A stretch of DNA of 64,000 nt from Dermatemys mawii (taxonomy: Eukaryota; Chordata; Testudines; Dermatemydidae). Positions 22,961-34,940 of this stretch are shown one piece after another. The translations under genes were made by a program, and so were the position numbers. The stretch covers positions 58,600,961-58,664,960 of the forward strand of contig ML677326.1 of NCBI GenBank assembly GCA_007922305.1. The letters are read 5' to 3'. How positions within the stretch are numbered: the stretch's first letter is position 1; each line of letters starts with the position of its first letter. The notes beneath the pieces are model-generated. The model searched no databases. It had not been told where the DNA came from and saw nothing but the letters and a program-made list of their open reading frames with translations.

Positions 22961-24488
22961 TTAACTTAGTTGTAGTTAGCACTAGAATATAGACGGCCCA
23001 ACCAATATGCTGTGAAACTGAAGTCATAGTGATCACCCTTAAAGTCTCACCAATTGCCTAGATAATTAAATAGCTACTTCTTTGGCAGTATCAAAGTTAT
23101 TTCCTATAGTAAGTGTAAGAGAATACCTACAGGTACTGATGTAACTTTGTATAAGGTAACTTGGCAGGCTTAAGGTTGACCATTTTAGCTTAACAGTTTC
23201 CAGGGTGTTTTCACTAAGAAATTCAAATGTGAAAGTAACAATACAGTAAAATGTTGTTCTAACATCATCACACGACATTACTGGATGTTATTTCATCCCA
23301 AGCCCTGTTCCATTCAGTGAATAGGACTTTGGGTCATTTATGACATCCCTGGGTATAAATATCATTTCTGAACATAAAATCACCACTGTTCTCTTTCCCT
23401 TACTACTTTGAGAACTTGCTCTACATTCAAAATATATGGGGTGTGCATTCAGTGTGATGACATGACATGTGTAGAAAACAACACCATATAAAAAAAATTG
23501 GATACACTGTCACTTTTCAAACAAACTCTAAATAAACTTATAACAGGGTTTCACTTAGCAATATCAGAATTTGGTGTATATGTGAAACTTCAGAACTTGC
23601 AGTTTCTGACTCACGCTGAAAAAAACTGAGTGCACCCATAAATACACATACCACCTCATATGGTTAACTCTTCATGATTTCAGTGGGAGTAACACACATG
23701 GAAAAAAGGGAAAAATTGGGCCCAGTGGGCAACTGGGAAAGCTGCCCACTTTATGTTCTTGCACTTGTATTTTATTTAAGAGATCAAAAGTCTTTTTAAA
23801 ACAATTCCTCACTATACATTACCAAATATTCAATAAAAAGACTGCTCCAAAGCATAGTTGCACTACAACAGACAATGTCATTACAGACCCTGTGCTACTG
23901 ACCATTTTTGCGTGTGTCATGTGATTTTAATACTGCTAAAGAGGAAACGTTTGCTACTGTGCACTAATTTAAATTTCACACTGCTACAATATATTCCCAT
24001 GGCTGCCACGTACCAGCTGTGTTTGTCATTTAAAACTGTCAGGGAATCTCTCTTACTCCAACTGTGATGAGGAAAAAATAACGTTTTAATCTGAACAATG
24101 GACCCAAATAGTAACTTAAAGGTTTATTTTTATTGCTTCAGGGTGTACTAAATGTCCCTTTTTAAGGGACAATACAGTATTTATCCACAAATCACAATCT
24201 TTCCCAGGCATCTTGATTTTGTAACAGACGATAAACAATTCAATATTGTAGGCAAACTAATATACAACTTAAATATAAGTGACTGAGAACAACTGAATAC
24301 CAAGAAAAGGAAAGAAGTTTCAATTAAAGAAAATATAATTTCTTCCTTATTTTGGACAGCCTAACTTAAAAGCTAAACAGTACTGGGAAAAAAGTTAGAT
24401 GGGCACTCATTTAAAGCACTGGGTAAACCTCTCCAAGAAAATGAAACACTGGGATTAAACAAAATCAAGACTAAGTGCCCTGGTGCAC

Positions 24489-24516
24489 AATCTAGCCATC
24501 TTTTAATGGCTAGATT
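24489..24516. repeat. Hairpin with perfect 11-bp stem
   Basis: AATCTAGCCAT and ATGGCTAGATT flank a 6-base loop. It lies in a more GC-rich stretch (about 24470-24740) that may be an old repeat. There is no evidence that it is a functional RNA. Confidence 0.6.
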
Positions 24517-24833
24517 ATGCCTTTAACACAGCCCTGCACAGGAGTGGTTCAGAGCACCAGAGTAAGCATCAGAAACACTTTCTCAGAGCTCCCTGATGTG
24601 CTACAGGGAACATGAACTGCCATGCCCCCTTAATGAGTGCAGCAGTGCTTTGTGCAGCTGTCCAGCTTCACTAGCTGGCAGTTTGGGGTGAAGGGGAAAA
24701 CAGAGCATGCGTCTGTCTGCTCCTCATCCATTTAGGGATATTATAAACTCTGTTGAAAGCATCTTGAAAACAGACCTGTATCCCTTTAAGTGTAGGGACT
24801 GCAAGAAATCTGACCAGTCCTTACTTGATCTTT

Positions 24834-24887
24834 AAAGAAAATGAGGAGTACTTGTGGCACCTTAGAGACTAACCAATTTATTTCAAG
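24834..24887 (-). mobile_element. Severely truncated SINE tail
   Basis: On the minus strand it reads 'aaattggttagtctctaagg' followed by 'tgccacaagtactcctcat', the 3' part of the common turtle SINE/LINE tail. TGATCTTT at 24826-24833 and 24888-24895 is an exact 8-bp target duplication. Confidence 0.8.
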
Positions 24888-25057
24888 TGATCTTTGCGTC
24901 CCTTCCCCATTACAGTATGGGACAGCCAGAATCTAGCTCAATCTGCAAGCAAAGAATTAATGTTTTCAGTATAAATTTGATAAATTGAAAAACAAAAAAA
25001 AATTAGGTCTTATTTCCTCATTTCACAGATTAAAAATTGTAGGAATTCTGGGTCGTA

Positions 25058-25388
25058 CAGTAGAACCTCAGAGTTACAAACACTTTGGGAATGGAGGTGG
25101 TTCACAACTCTGAAATGTCGGCAACTCTGAACAGAAGATTATGGTTGTTCATTCACAAGTTTACAAATAAACATTGACTTAATACAGCTTTGAAACTTTA
25201 CTGTGAAAAAGAAAAATGTTGTTTTCCCTTTATTTTTTTTACTAGTTTATGTTTAACACAGTACTGTAGTGTACTTTCCTTTTTTTTTTTTTTGCTGCCG
25301 CCTGACTGACTACTTCTGGTTCCACATGAGTTGTGTTACTGACCTGTCAGTTCGTAACTCTGCTGTTTGTAACTCTGAGGTTCTACTG
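25058..25388. mobile_element. Tc1/mariner (Tigger-like) MITE, 331 bp
   Basis: The terminal inverted repeats begin CAGTAGAACCTCAGAGTTAC and match at 25 of 26 positions. The element is flanked by TA on both sides (25056-25057 and 25389-25390), as expected for Tc1/mariner insertion. No transposase frame is present. The 'cctcagagttacaaac' ends resemble Tigger-type elements. Confidence 0.85.
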
Positions 25389-27194
25389 TAGTTATTTCAG
25401 AAGCTAAGACTTGTAATGATGGAATATGAAACAAATTATATGCGAGGCTTAAAACCTGAACCTTGGGATCCGAACTGAATACTTTAAAATCATTGACACT
25501 GGTCCTGAATCTGCTGTACATTTTTCTTTATTACACTAGCAGTTAACATCTTTTTAGAGAAATGTATTAATTATTTGCACTGGAAAATATAAAGTTTTAG
25601 GTAATATTTTATCTATTTTTTCATACTTCAGCTATCTATTTTTTACATATTGAATCCCCTTTCCATGAACTTCAAAAATAAAAGTAAATATAGTCTTAAT
25701 GGAAAACTAGTTCTAACAATCTCTTTCCAGTAGGTAGTATGTAAGTGTTGAAAAGGCTCAGGATACATTTATAAATGTCTAATTCAAAGAGATAATAAAC
25801 AACTTTAACATTTTATTCACTCAGTGAATGAGATGACAAAGAGCTTTGTTATCAGAAACACATCATATGAAAGCTATAGCATCTTATAATATTCCTATAG
25901 GATTCCTTCAATGCTACTGTATTGGTCTAATGGCTGTTGAACTATTGAGCTAAAAATGGCATGATTTGTGGTCAGAAATCAACATGAATATATTTAAGGT
26001 TCCATTTTGCAACTCTGCAGAAATCTGGAGAGCTGGAGACAAGACAGAACAACAGTTCAAGGGGATAGGATGACTGAAAGTCTCCAGAGAAAGACAATCA
26101 ATGAACATTTGTCAGCACAATTAAGAAATTATTGGTTACATAAGCAAAGTCAGTCATGCCATTGCAGCCTCAAATAGAATAATATATCACACCTGGGATG
26201 AGAAAGAACAAAATACACTGTGGAAACTGGGCTATTCTATACATTTCTGCAAGGATTTTTTTAAATTGAATATTATTTTTGTGATAACTGCAGATTAGGT
26301 GTCCTATTTAAGCATCCATATAAAGGCTAATGGAAAAATAGAGAGTAATATTACATATTCAAAAGGCCAGGACCAGAAAACATTGCAACAGTTTAGCCCC
26401 CTATGCTAACTAAATCCTTGGAGCAAGAAAGCAGGGATTGACCCTTCAGATGGCACTGTTTGTTACCAATACCACCCTTGCAATCTAATCCCTCTTAATT
26501 TCCTACCATCAGTGACCTCATAGAGGGTCTGTGCAAGCCTAAGTCAATGTGGATTCTGGAGTGCATATAGGGGAAAAGTAATACTCCACCAAAACTCTCA
26601 TTAAACTATGTTGAAACAATATATTGTTCAGTCCAAAGAAACCAGAGCGCCAGAAACCAGGAAGTTTGCAGTTAAGACTTCTCAGTCCATCGTTAGGTCA
26701 CATTTTAGGGGCAAATGAGTATGCATGCAAAATCCCAAAACAAATGGCACTTAACCTTATTGTACCATTTATTTCAGTGTTTAAAAGCAAAGGAAGTAAA
26801 ATACAAACATAATTATCTCTCAACTGTTCCTTCATAGGGAATAAGGGACTGATGTTCCACCATCAGCTATATATTTTTGATGAAATGAACCTCGATATCT
26901 GTTTCTGAGGCATTGTGTTGTGTATGTCAATTAATTCTTAGACCCTGATTCTGCCAACCCTTGCTCACATTAAGTATCTTATTCTACAAGTATTCCCATT
27001 TATTTCAAGTAAGTTACAACTTAGAGTGAAATGAGACAGAAATGAATCCTCTGATTTTAATACATGGAATGCTTACACAAAATGTGTATATTCTGCTCTC
27101 AGCTGCTACAGAAATCAATGGATATTGTTTCAGAGCCTGAGGGTGGAGTTGAAACTGATAAATACTATATGTCATATCAAAGCAGATTTAGGGA

Positions 27195-27360
27195 ATAATT
27201 CTCTGTCCTTCATCTGTTTTTTGTCTTCTTACACTGTAAATTCTTCAGGGCAGTGGCTCTGTTTTGCTATGAGTTTGTACAGTGTTTAGCATAATGGGCC
27301 CCAATTCTAGCTGGGCCCTTTGGGCACTGCAACATTATAAATATATTATAATAAACCTAA
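27195..27360 (+). mobile_element. LINE 3' end, same type as at 58460
   Basis: The words 'cttacactgtaaattcttcaggg', 'gtttgtacagtgtttagca' and 'gggccctttgggcactgcaacattataaat' follow the same order as the LINE 3' UTR at 58455-58560. It is non-coding, old and 5'-truncated. Confidence 0.65.
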
Positions 27361-29014
27361 AGTCCTTAGATCCATTCATATGAAATTGTCTATGTGCTAG
27401 AAATCCTCAGAAAGAACCACTTTGTAAGTTAAACAAAACAACAATGATTGAACCCTAAAACTTTATGTATTTATTTATTTTACTGGAGAAAAGAAAAGAA
27501 CATGGGACATTAAATTGTTGCTATGGTAGCATTAAATGTGTTGCAGTGCAGATAGTGGGGATGTAAAATTATCCCTCCAGATGTATTAGCTTCCTTTGTA
27601 CAAGCCTTCTACTCAGCCGTTTTCATTTGCCACTCCCTACCAGCCTGCAGTGCCACCAACATCCTCTAAGCATTTGAGACTGCTTATTTTTCATCCGGTT
27701 TCATGTGCCTGCCACCAGTAGGACTAACACATTCCAAAAGGCTTTGCTTTTATTCATAACAATGGCAATAGCTCTCACAGCTCTTTGGGATCTATCAGTG
27801 CATCAGAAAACAAATATGTTCATTAGGCTGCAAAGACAACCCTTGAGAGGACTAAGAATATAGTAATTTTGGTTTTGAGAGACTGAAGCCTGGTACTGAG
27901 TACAATATCTGTTGGAGTATGGTGGATTTGGGGGTATTTTTTTTACTCTAGTATGAGGGTGCTTCTTAGTTCTTATAGCTCTTTCTTCAAAGCTTTCTTC
28001 AAAGTAAGTTTGCTTAATATTGCCCTCCTAACACCATTTCCATCTCTTTAAAATGTACTTGTGTATTTTTTTCTGCACATTTTGTCTGTGGGAAAACTCT
28101 CCACACCTCCCTTCATCCCACTGAATCTGTTTACTTGAAGGGAAGTCAATATCCTAGTAAACAAATGAGAACAAAATATGGCAAAAGCTGGAATGCCCGA
28201 CAAAAGAAGAGCCGACTTATGCCTTCAATATCAGAGAAACTTTGTGAAAGGAAGCCTCATTTCCTTCCCCTACTTAATATCAGCCCAATAATTTTCTTGA
28301 TCAATTTCTTCCTAAAATTTACACTCCGACTGAGAACGTGGACTCTGTTTCAGCATCATGCAAACTTTCACAACGAGATTTAAACTCCCAAAATCAAGGT
28401 ATAAAAATCCTCCACTAGACCACCATCAGAAAATGCTTACAATGATACTTTTAAAACTCTTGTAGCTTCTTCTTACTTTCCATTATGTTATATTCAATTT
28501 ACAAATATAAGCTCACTGGCTGCATTAAAAGTGCTGGTATTAGGCAGGCCGCACACTCTGTCTACGTTTCCAACCAATGAGCCTCAGCCCCACGCTGGAA
28601 GGATCATCTATACACATGAGAAGGTATTTGAAACTCCATGCCCATTAAACCTTCCTGCCTCTAAGCTGAAGCTGTCAATGGGGACACAAGTTCTGATGGG
28701 TTTTTGTGATATGAACATCTATCTACTAAGAAGCAGACTAAAGCCATGAACTTATTTCACTTAAACAACCATCAGATGGCAACGACTTTGAGTGTCTAAT
28801 AACATGGGCCAAAATCAAATCAAATGCCTACAGTTTAAAGTCTGTAATATATTGGCTCAGACTGCCAACAAGGGACTGAATCAGTTCCTGATATTATGCA
28901 AACTTTTTAAAAAAGAAGAAAGAAAAGCTAAATAATCAGGGAAAAGTATTTTTTAGAAAAAGAATGCTTGTATTTATTTTGAGGGACAGATGTGGTGAAA
29001 TAATGGTTAAGTAC

Positions 29015-29130
29015 CTTCTCCCCAGGAGTAACAGAGATTCGCCATATACAGTGTGTGTAGGAAGGATAACCATTTGGAAATCCTGGAGAGGAAAAGTTGC
29101 CTGTAGATTCTTGCAGTGTTTCTCCACATG
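29015..29130 (-). CDS. TLL1: TLL1 exon: CUB1, first part
   Basis: The 116-nt exon completes an alanine codon and encodes [31 protein letters not shown] and SVTPGEK. This is the start of CUB1, with the first CUB disulphide between the C of CGE and the C of HCIW, and the SPGFPNGYP core. NFS is a possible N-glycosylation site. The exon ends at phase 0 with donor AAG|GTACTT. CUB1 and CUB2 modulate protease specificity in this family. Reading past this donor gives 28 further residues before a stop; human TLL1 is remembered to have a short isoform that ends close to this junction. Confidence 0.97.
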
Positions 29131-31008
29131 CTGTAAAGGAACAGAACATGGTAAAAACAGAGAAATGCATGTGTCTTATAAATATAAGGCACACAGGAAG
29201 AAGTGTCTCCTTTACAATATTTATTTAGGATTGATTTGCTTCAGTACAGAGGCAGAATGAAAAGTAGTCTAGTGATGTTATGATTTAGTCAAAAGCAACG
29301 ATTTAAACCAGTCTGCTATGCATGTTGTTTTTATACACATTTTTTTCTTTCCATGAACCCTTTCACTTATGTGCGGTGCAGCTGACATAACCAAAATTGC
29401 AAGAGTCTTAAAAAATGTAATGGCTGACAATCACATGGCAAAATGATACATATAACTTTTTTTCTGTATAACTTTCTGAATTTACATGCAATATCCACAC
29501 CCATACCCAAATTATCTAAGAACTAAAAGAAAAACACAGTGCTCAAGTGAATGACATACGAGAAATTAATCAGCAGTTTCATTTAATAATTTACATTGTC
29601 CAGCATTAAGGCTAAATATGAACTGATGTCATTCATTCATATTAGAATAGGAAACCTAAATCCTACATTCAACAAAATCTCTTGCACAAAAATGATTTGT
29701 GGAGATAGTAATAAAGAGAAACAAATGTAAAAACCCATAATACCAAAAGCTTTGATATTCTATATTACTAAAGCCTTTATCTTACCTGTCAATCAGGCTG
29801 CTAGCTGCTGGATTACTGATTAATAATTCTTTCTTCCCACTGAGCTATATCATCACAAGCTGCTGCCTTTCTCTACCATTAAAGCTGATTCAAGTAGGAT
29901 TCCTACACCATAGTCAATCACCTTTGTGACCTTCAATCAACAAGTTGTTTCACCTACTGATTTTGTAGGTGTGATTGGAGAGATGTGAACTTGAGAATAT
30001 TACCCCGTGACTGACAGTGTAATCAGATCTGCAATACTTTTAAATTACAGGGCTACTGCTGCCAGCAGGTGAACCACTGTATCATCAGAATCTCAATGAA
30101 TTATAAATGATCTGGAAAAACCTTTAGATAAGAGGGTACAAAGGAGGAGACTGTATTTTGAAGACAGACAATGCAGCTATAAAGTTAGATGCTGCCTTGT
30201 GAAAATGTGTCCAAGATTTAATCTGACAACTGCATTGTAACAGCAGGTTTAAAAATACTAAGCATAACTTCTGAAGATTCAATAATAATTGTGATGGGGA
30301 TGGGGTGGAAGGGACTCTTATTCCACTAAAAATCTTCAAGGTCAAAGTGGCATAATATTGTGTCCTTTAGAAACCAAACAGAGAAAAATCTCTTACTGCC
30401 TTAATTATAAAAATATATTTCTCTCTTTTTTTTAATTTACAGATAATTATGTAAAACGTACACAGAAAAGTTACTTAAATGTTAAATAATTACTTCTGTA
30501 CAAGTCATTTTTAGAGAAAATTCTCTGCCATAATTAACAAGAGTTTATTTTAACTCAGCATGAATGAAAGTTCAGATAAATTGCAGAGTACTGTACTGGA
30601 TTTCCCTAGTGCTGACTGATATGAAACCAGAGCTTTGCCTACAGGGTTTAAAAGAAGCCTCAGAACACAATAATGTTTCTTCAAATGCAATGAAGCAGAA
30701 CCAGAATGGAAGCATGGTTCTGCTCAGGAGATCTGTGTGGAATTCAGGAAATCCACTAAATCCAAATGTAGTGCACATTATCTTCAGAAGCCATGTTCTT
30801 GCTCCTCTACCACCTTCACCTCCCCACCAGTGTGGTTGTGATGGGATTACACTGTCAAGGCTTCTCCTATTAGTTGCTCCATCTTGAACCTCTCTTGAAG
30901 AGAGAAGGTAGTGTTCTTACATGTCATAGAGAGGATGTATGTAACACAGATCGGGTTGCCTTTCATATCAATCTACCTAGGTAAGTGTATGCCCCCATGA
31001 CCTTAGTA

Positions 31009-31703
31009 CAGGGGTTGGCAAACTACAGCCCGCAGGCCACATCTGGCCCGTTGGACTGTCCTGTCCGGTCCCCCAAGCTCCCGGCCAGAGAGGCTGCCTC
31101 TGACTTCGCCCTCCTCCCTCCCCCGGAGCCTCAGCATGCTGTGTCACCAGCTCTCTGCGGGATGAGGAAGCCTGTCTGGCTCCACACGGCTGCCAGACAT
31201 GCTGCTGAGCAGCGTGGTAAGGGGGCTGGAGCCAGAGGGTTGCATAATGGGCCGGGAGTCCCAGGGGGCAGTCTGGGATTAGGTGGAGTTGGATGGGGCC
31301 TGGGAGTCCCGGGGTCTTTTGGGGGCTGGGGGATGGAATGGGGTAGGGGGGTCTCAGGAGGGGTGGCTAGGGGACAAGGAGCAGGGGGATGGATGGGGGT
31401 GGGGTCACGGGGGGAGTGGTTGGGGGTGTATCTGGAGGGGACGGTCAGGGGACAAAGAGCAGGGGGCCTTAGATGGGGTTGGGGTCCCGGGGGAGGTGGT
31501 TGGGGCAGGATGAGACTCTGGAGGAGGCAGTCAGGAGACAAGGAGCAGGGGGAGTTGGATGGGCCAGGGAGCTGGAAGTGGGAGGGGGTCAGATAAGGGG
31601 CAGGGCCAGACTGTTTGGGAAGGCACAGCCTTCCCTACCCAGCCCTCCATGCAATTTTGCAACCCCCCTGTGGCCCTCTGGCCAAAACGTTTGCCCACCC
31701 CTG
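31009..31703. mobile_element. Second hAT copy, opposite orientation, 695 bp
   Basis: It begins CAGGGGTTGGCAAACTAC and ends GTTTGCCCACCCCTG, with flanking 8-mers CCTTAGTA (31001-31008) and CCATAGTA (31704-31711) that differ at one base. Its core is the complement of the core at 278-1077: G-rich units of about 80 bp around 'gtcaggggacaaggagcaggggg'. An open frame of 203 codons at 30985-31596 lies in this array and is very unlikely to be a gene. Confidence 0.88.
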
Positions 31704-34700
31704 CCATAGTAACTAAATTCCTTTTCAGCAGATTACCCATGAGGCCTGGGGGAGGATAACATATATACTGCATCTCCCACTCATTCCCCTCACAACCATA
31801 CACACCTCAAATTTTTCTCACCAGCTGCAAACCTTAATCCTGTTAAGAGTCCTCCCTTGATAGGATGGAGCTACAGGTTTCTCCTCCCCTTCCACAGGAA
31901 CAAGAGATTTGTATGGAAGAATCCAGGCCTTTGCTTAAAAATAACCTTTCATCATAAATGACCAAATCATGTATTATTTACCCGAGAGACGCAAACAACT
32001 ATTCTCAAATAACGATGCATTTCCGAGAGACTCTGGACTGCTGTAGTCCTCCCTGCTTAATGCCTATACATTTAGGATGTCTGTTGTTAACCTACAATAC
32101 AGTTCAGGTCATTCCAATAATAACTACATAACAAGTTTATTACAACTAAAAATACCTAAGCAATACATGTCTGAACTAATACACTAACATATAAATATTT
32201 CATTATCATTACAGTCCGTACATTGAGGCTGAGTTATTAACAATATTGCAGCCTGTAAGGGGTGGTTTATTTACACACAACCTTAACTCTGAACCACAGG
32301 ACATAATTTAAAATAAATTGTTCAATAATTCAATATATGCCTATAGATAGATATATAGGCATTACCATGTAACATATATAAGAGGGCTGAAGTGCATAAG
32401 GTATATAATGGACGGCAGTTAGGAACTTCACAGTGTATCAAAAATAGAGGGGGACACTGAAGTAAAATAGCAAATCATCAGAGTTTAGCAGCCCAATAAA
32501 GCACACAGAGCTAAAATATGGAGATTTACTCTATTCATATGCTTAAATTACATGGTTATGCAATCAACCTCCGCCAGTTAAACACCACAGCTCCTAAAAT
32601 TTCATTTGAAGAATGTCAGCATCTATCTGGCTGAGCTATGAAAAAGTTTTTTTTTTTTTAAACCACACCTCTGAAAAGAGCCAACAGTAAAATTTCAGAT
32701 CCCAGATTTGGTGGCTGAATCTCCAGTGTGGTCAGGTCTCTTCAACTGAATATGAGTGGATCAGAGTGATCTCAAAGTGGCTCAGGTTTGTTCCTGAAGA
32801 ACTCCTCTTGTAGCTTTAAATTACACTCAGGCCAGGTGCCTGACAATCACAGTGTCCTATAATGGGACAAACCAAAAACTCCAAAACTTTGGATAGAGTG
32901 AGGGGAAGGTTTAAAATCATATCTTTTCTAATAAAATTTTATATAATTTTTAAGTTTTAAAATACTCTCCTGTGTCATATATTTGACAATATTTATTAAA
33001 TATCCCTCGTCATCCAAGAAAAAAAGATTGTAGATTATCCTCTTCTACTTGTTAATTAAAGTCATGCATTCACATGATTTGCTTTACTTTATTCTGAAAG
33101 CTGAATTAGTTTAATGATCTATTTGTTCATTTGCTATACTAACATGGACAAATTGTGCCTCAAGTAGAACAAAGAGGCCTATGGCAACTTTCATCTCAAA
33201 AGACAATGTTCACTCAGATTAAATTAGAATAGGATGGCCTACTCTATATTAAAAAATAAGGGCAGATACAATCTACTCCATATGTCACACAAATCAGGCA
33301 CAGCCTTTGAGTCCCTGGCCAGTTTCCAATTCTGCCTTTGATTGGGCATATTTGGGCACCCCTCACCCCTTGTTTAAAAGCACATTTCTTTTCAATGGGT
33401 CAGTGGCTCTTGAAGTAGTTAGTTAAAATTCCATCACAAGAGAATTCAAGGGTTTCTTTCCATAATTGGACTGCCAACAATTACATTATTTGTGATTAGG
33501 CTTATGAAATGCTTCACTATGAACTATTTCACTGACCATTGCAGTCGATGAGTAATGGGCTCCACTGTTAAAAAGAAATGTGACCATATGATACAATTAA
33601 ATGTATGGTGACTTCTTTACATTTCCTAAGACTCAATTTTAGTATTTTTCATGCCAGAATAAACTAATTACTACCTCTATGTTACACCCCTCTGTTTTTA
33701 CAAAGATCACTTTTACTCCCTTATTAAAGGTTAACATAGCTGGTATTTCCTCTCTTGCCTGGTTTCTCTAAATGTTATGCCCTATTTCAATTTTATTAGG
33801 TCAGGCATGTAGTGGAAACAAAACTGCAGTCCTTCCAGCATGGAATGGCAATCTGTTTATTTTACAGCTCAAATATAGACTTCTAACACCCATTATAGAA
33901 ACCAAGAGAGTTGTGTGTGTGGGGTGAAGAGAGTGAAATTATTTCTGACTCTTCCTTACAAAGATCAGCAATTTTTACAGATAGCAAACAGATAAAAGGA
34001 TATGGAAACAGTCATGTGTGTCACACCGTACACACATACGAAGCAACGGTCACCAGTGAAATCTCTCAATATTTCATTAACTATATAGCATAGGTTAGCA
34101 AACCCTGGCATGTCTGCAAAATTTCTCTGACCTGATCTGTTCCCTCCCTGCTTAAGAGTCAAACTGAAATTTGAAAGTTACAAGGCCCGTAATATTTATA
34201 AATACAGGGAGCATAATACCACAATAAAAAATGCATTTAAAATACACGAAACAGGTATAATATTTATCTTTAAACTAAAAAAACAACCATAATCAGCATT
34301 TGCTACATACAAGTGTTTGGGATGCTGCAGTTATGAGGGAAATACTAATACTCAGTACCACTGTGTGGTAAATGTCTGTAAATGATAACTGATTTAATGG
34401 TGACTCTACTCTGATTTAATGGTGGCTTATTTGTATACAAATGTTAGGAAGTATTTTAGTTTCCCGATCTGAAGCTGGATTGGAGAACAGTATCGGTGCT
34501 GTATATATGTATTTCAGGTTGCGAAGCCAAAAACTCAAAATTGGGAAATGCTTAAATTAATTCAAGTGTATGTACATGCATTATAATACAACCTTTAATT
34601 ACATGATCACATCATATTTTCTCCACAGGACTCCTGCCTCATTCCATTCGTAAGATGGATGGTGTTTACTGAACGGGTAGCTATTCAATATTTATTTTAT

Positions 34701-34854
34701 CCTTCTATCCTTTTATCATTCAATGTGTGGCCCCATGAGCTTGTTTGGCAAACACCATTTAAACAATGCACGGAATACAGAATTATTAGTTTCCTTGTGG
34801 GTTTGTCTATGGCATTCATCATCACAATATATGAGTGGTTCAAACAGTAATGAA

Positions 34855-34940
34855 TTTATCCTTTCAACACCCCTGTGAGGGAAAGCGGCACTAAGTATCA
34901 CCATTTTATGGGTGTGGATCCAAGGCAAATGAGATTAAGG
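34855..34940 (-). mobile_element. MIR-like SINE fragment
   Basis: The words 'aacacccctgtgaggga', 'agtatcaccattttatggg' and 'ccaaggcaaatgaga' are a diverged reverse MIR core. It is short, so the call is tentative. Confidence 0.45.

Noticed and set aside
30985..31596. 203-codon open frame
   Set aside because: It lies in the G-rich tandem core of a hAT element, overlaps open frames on the other strand, and its glycine/tryptophan-rich product has no domain.
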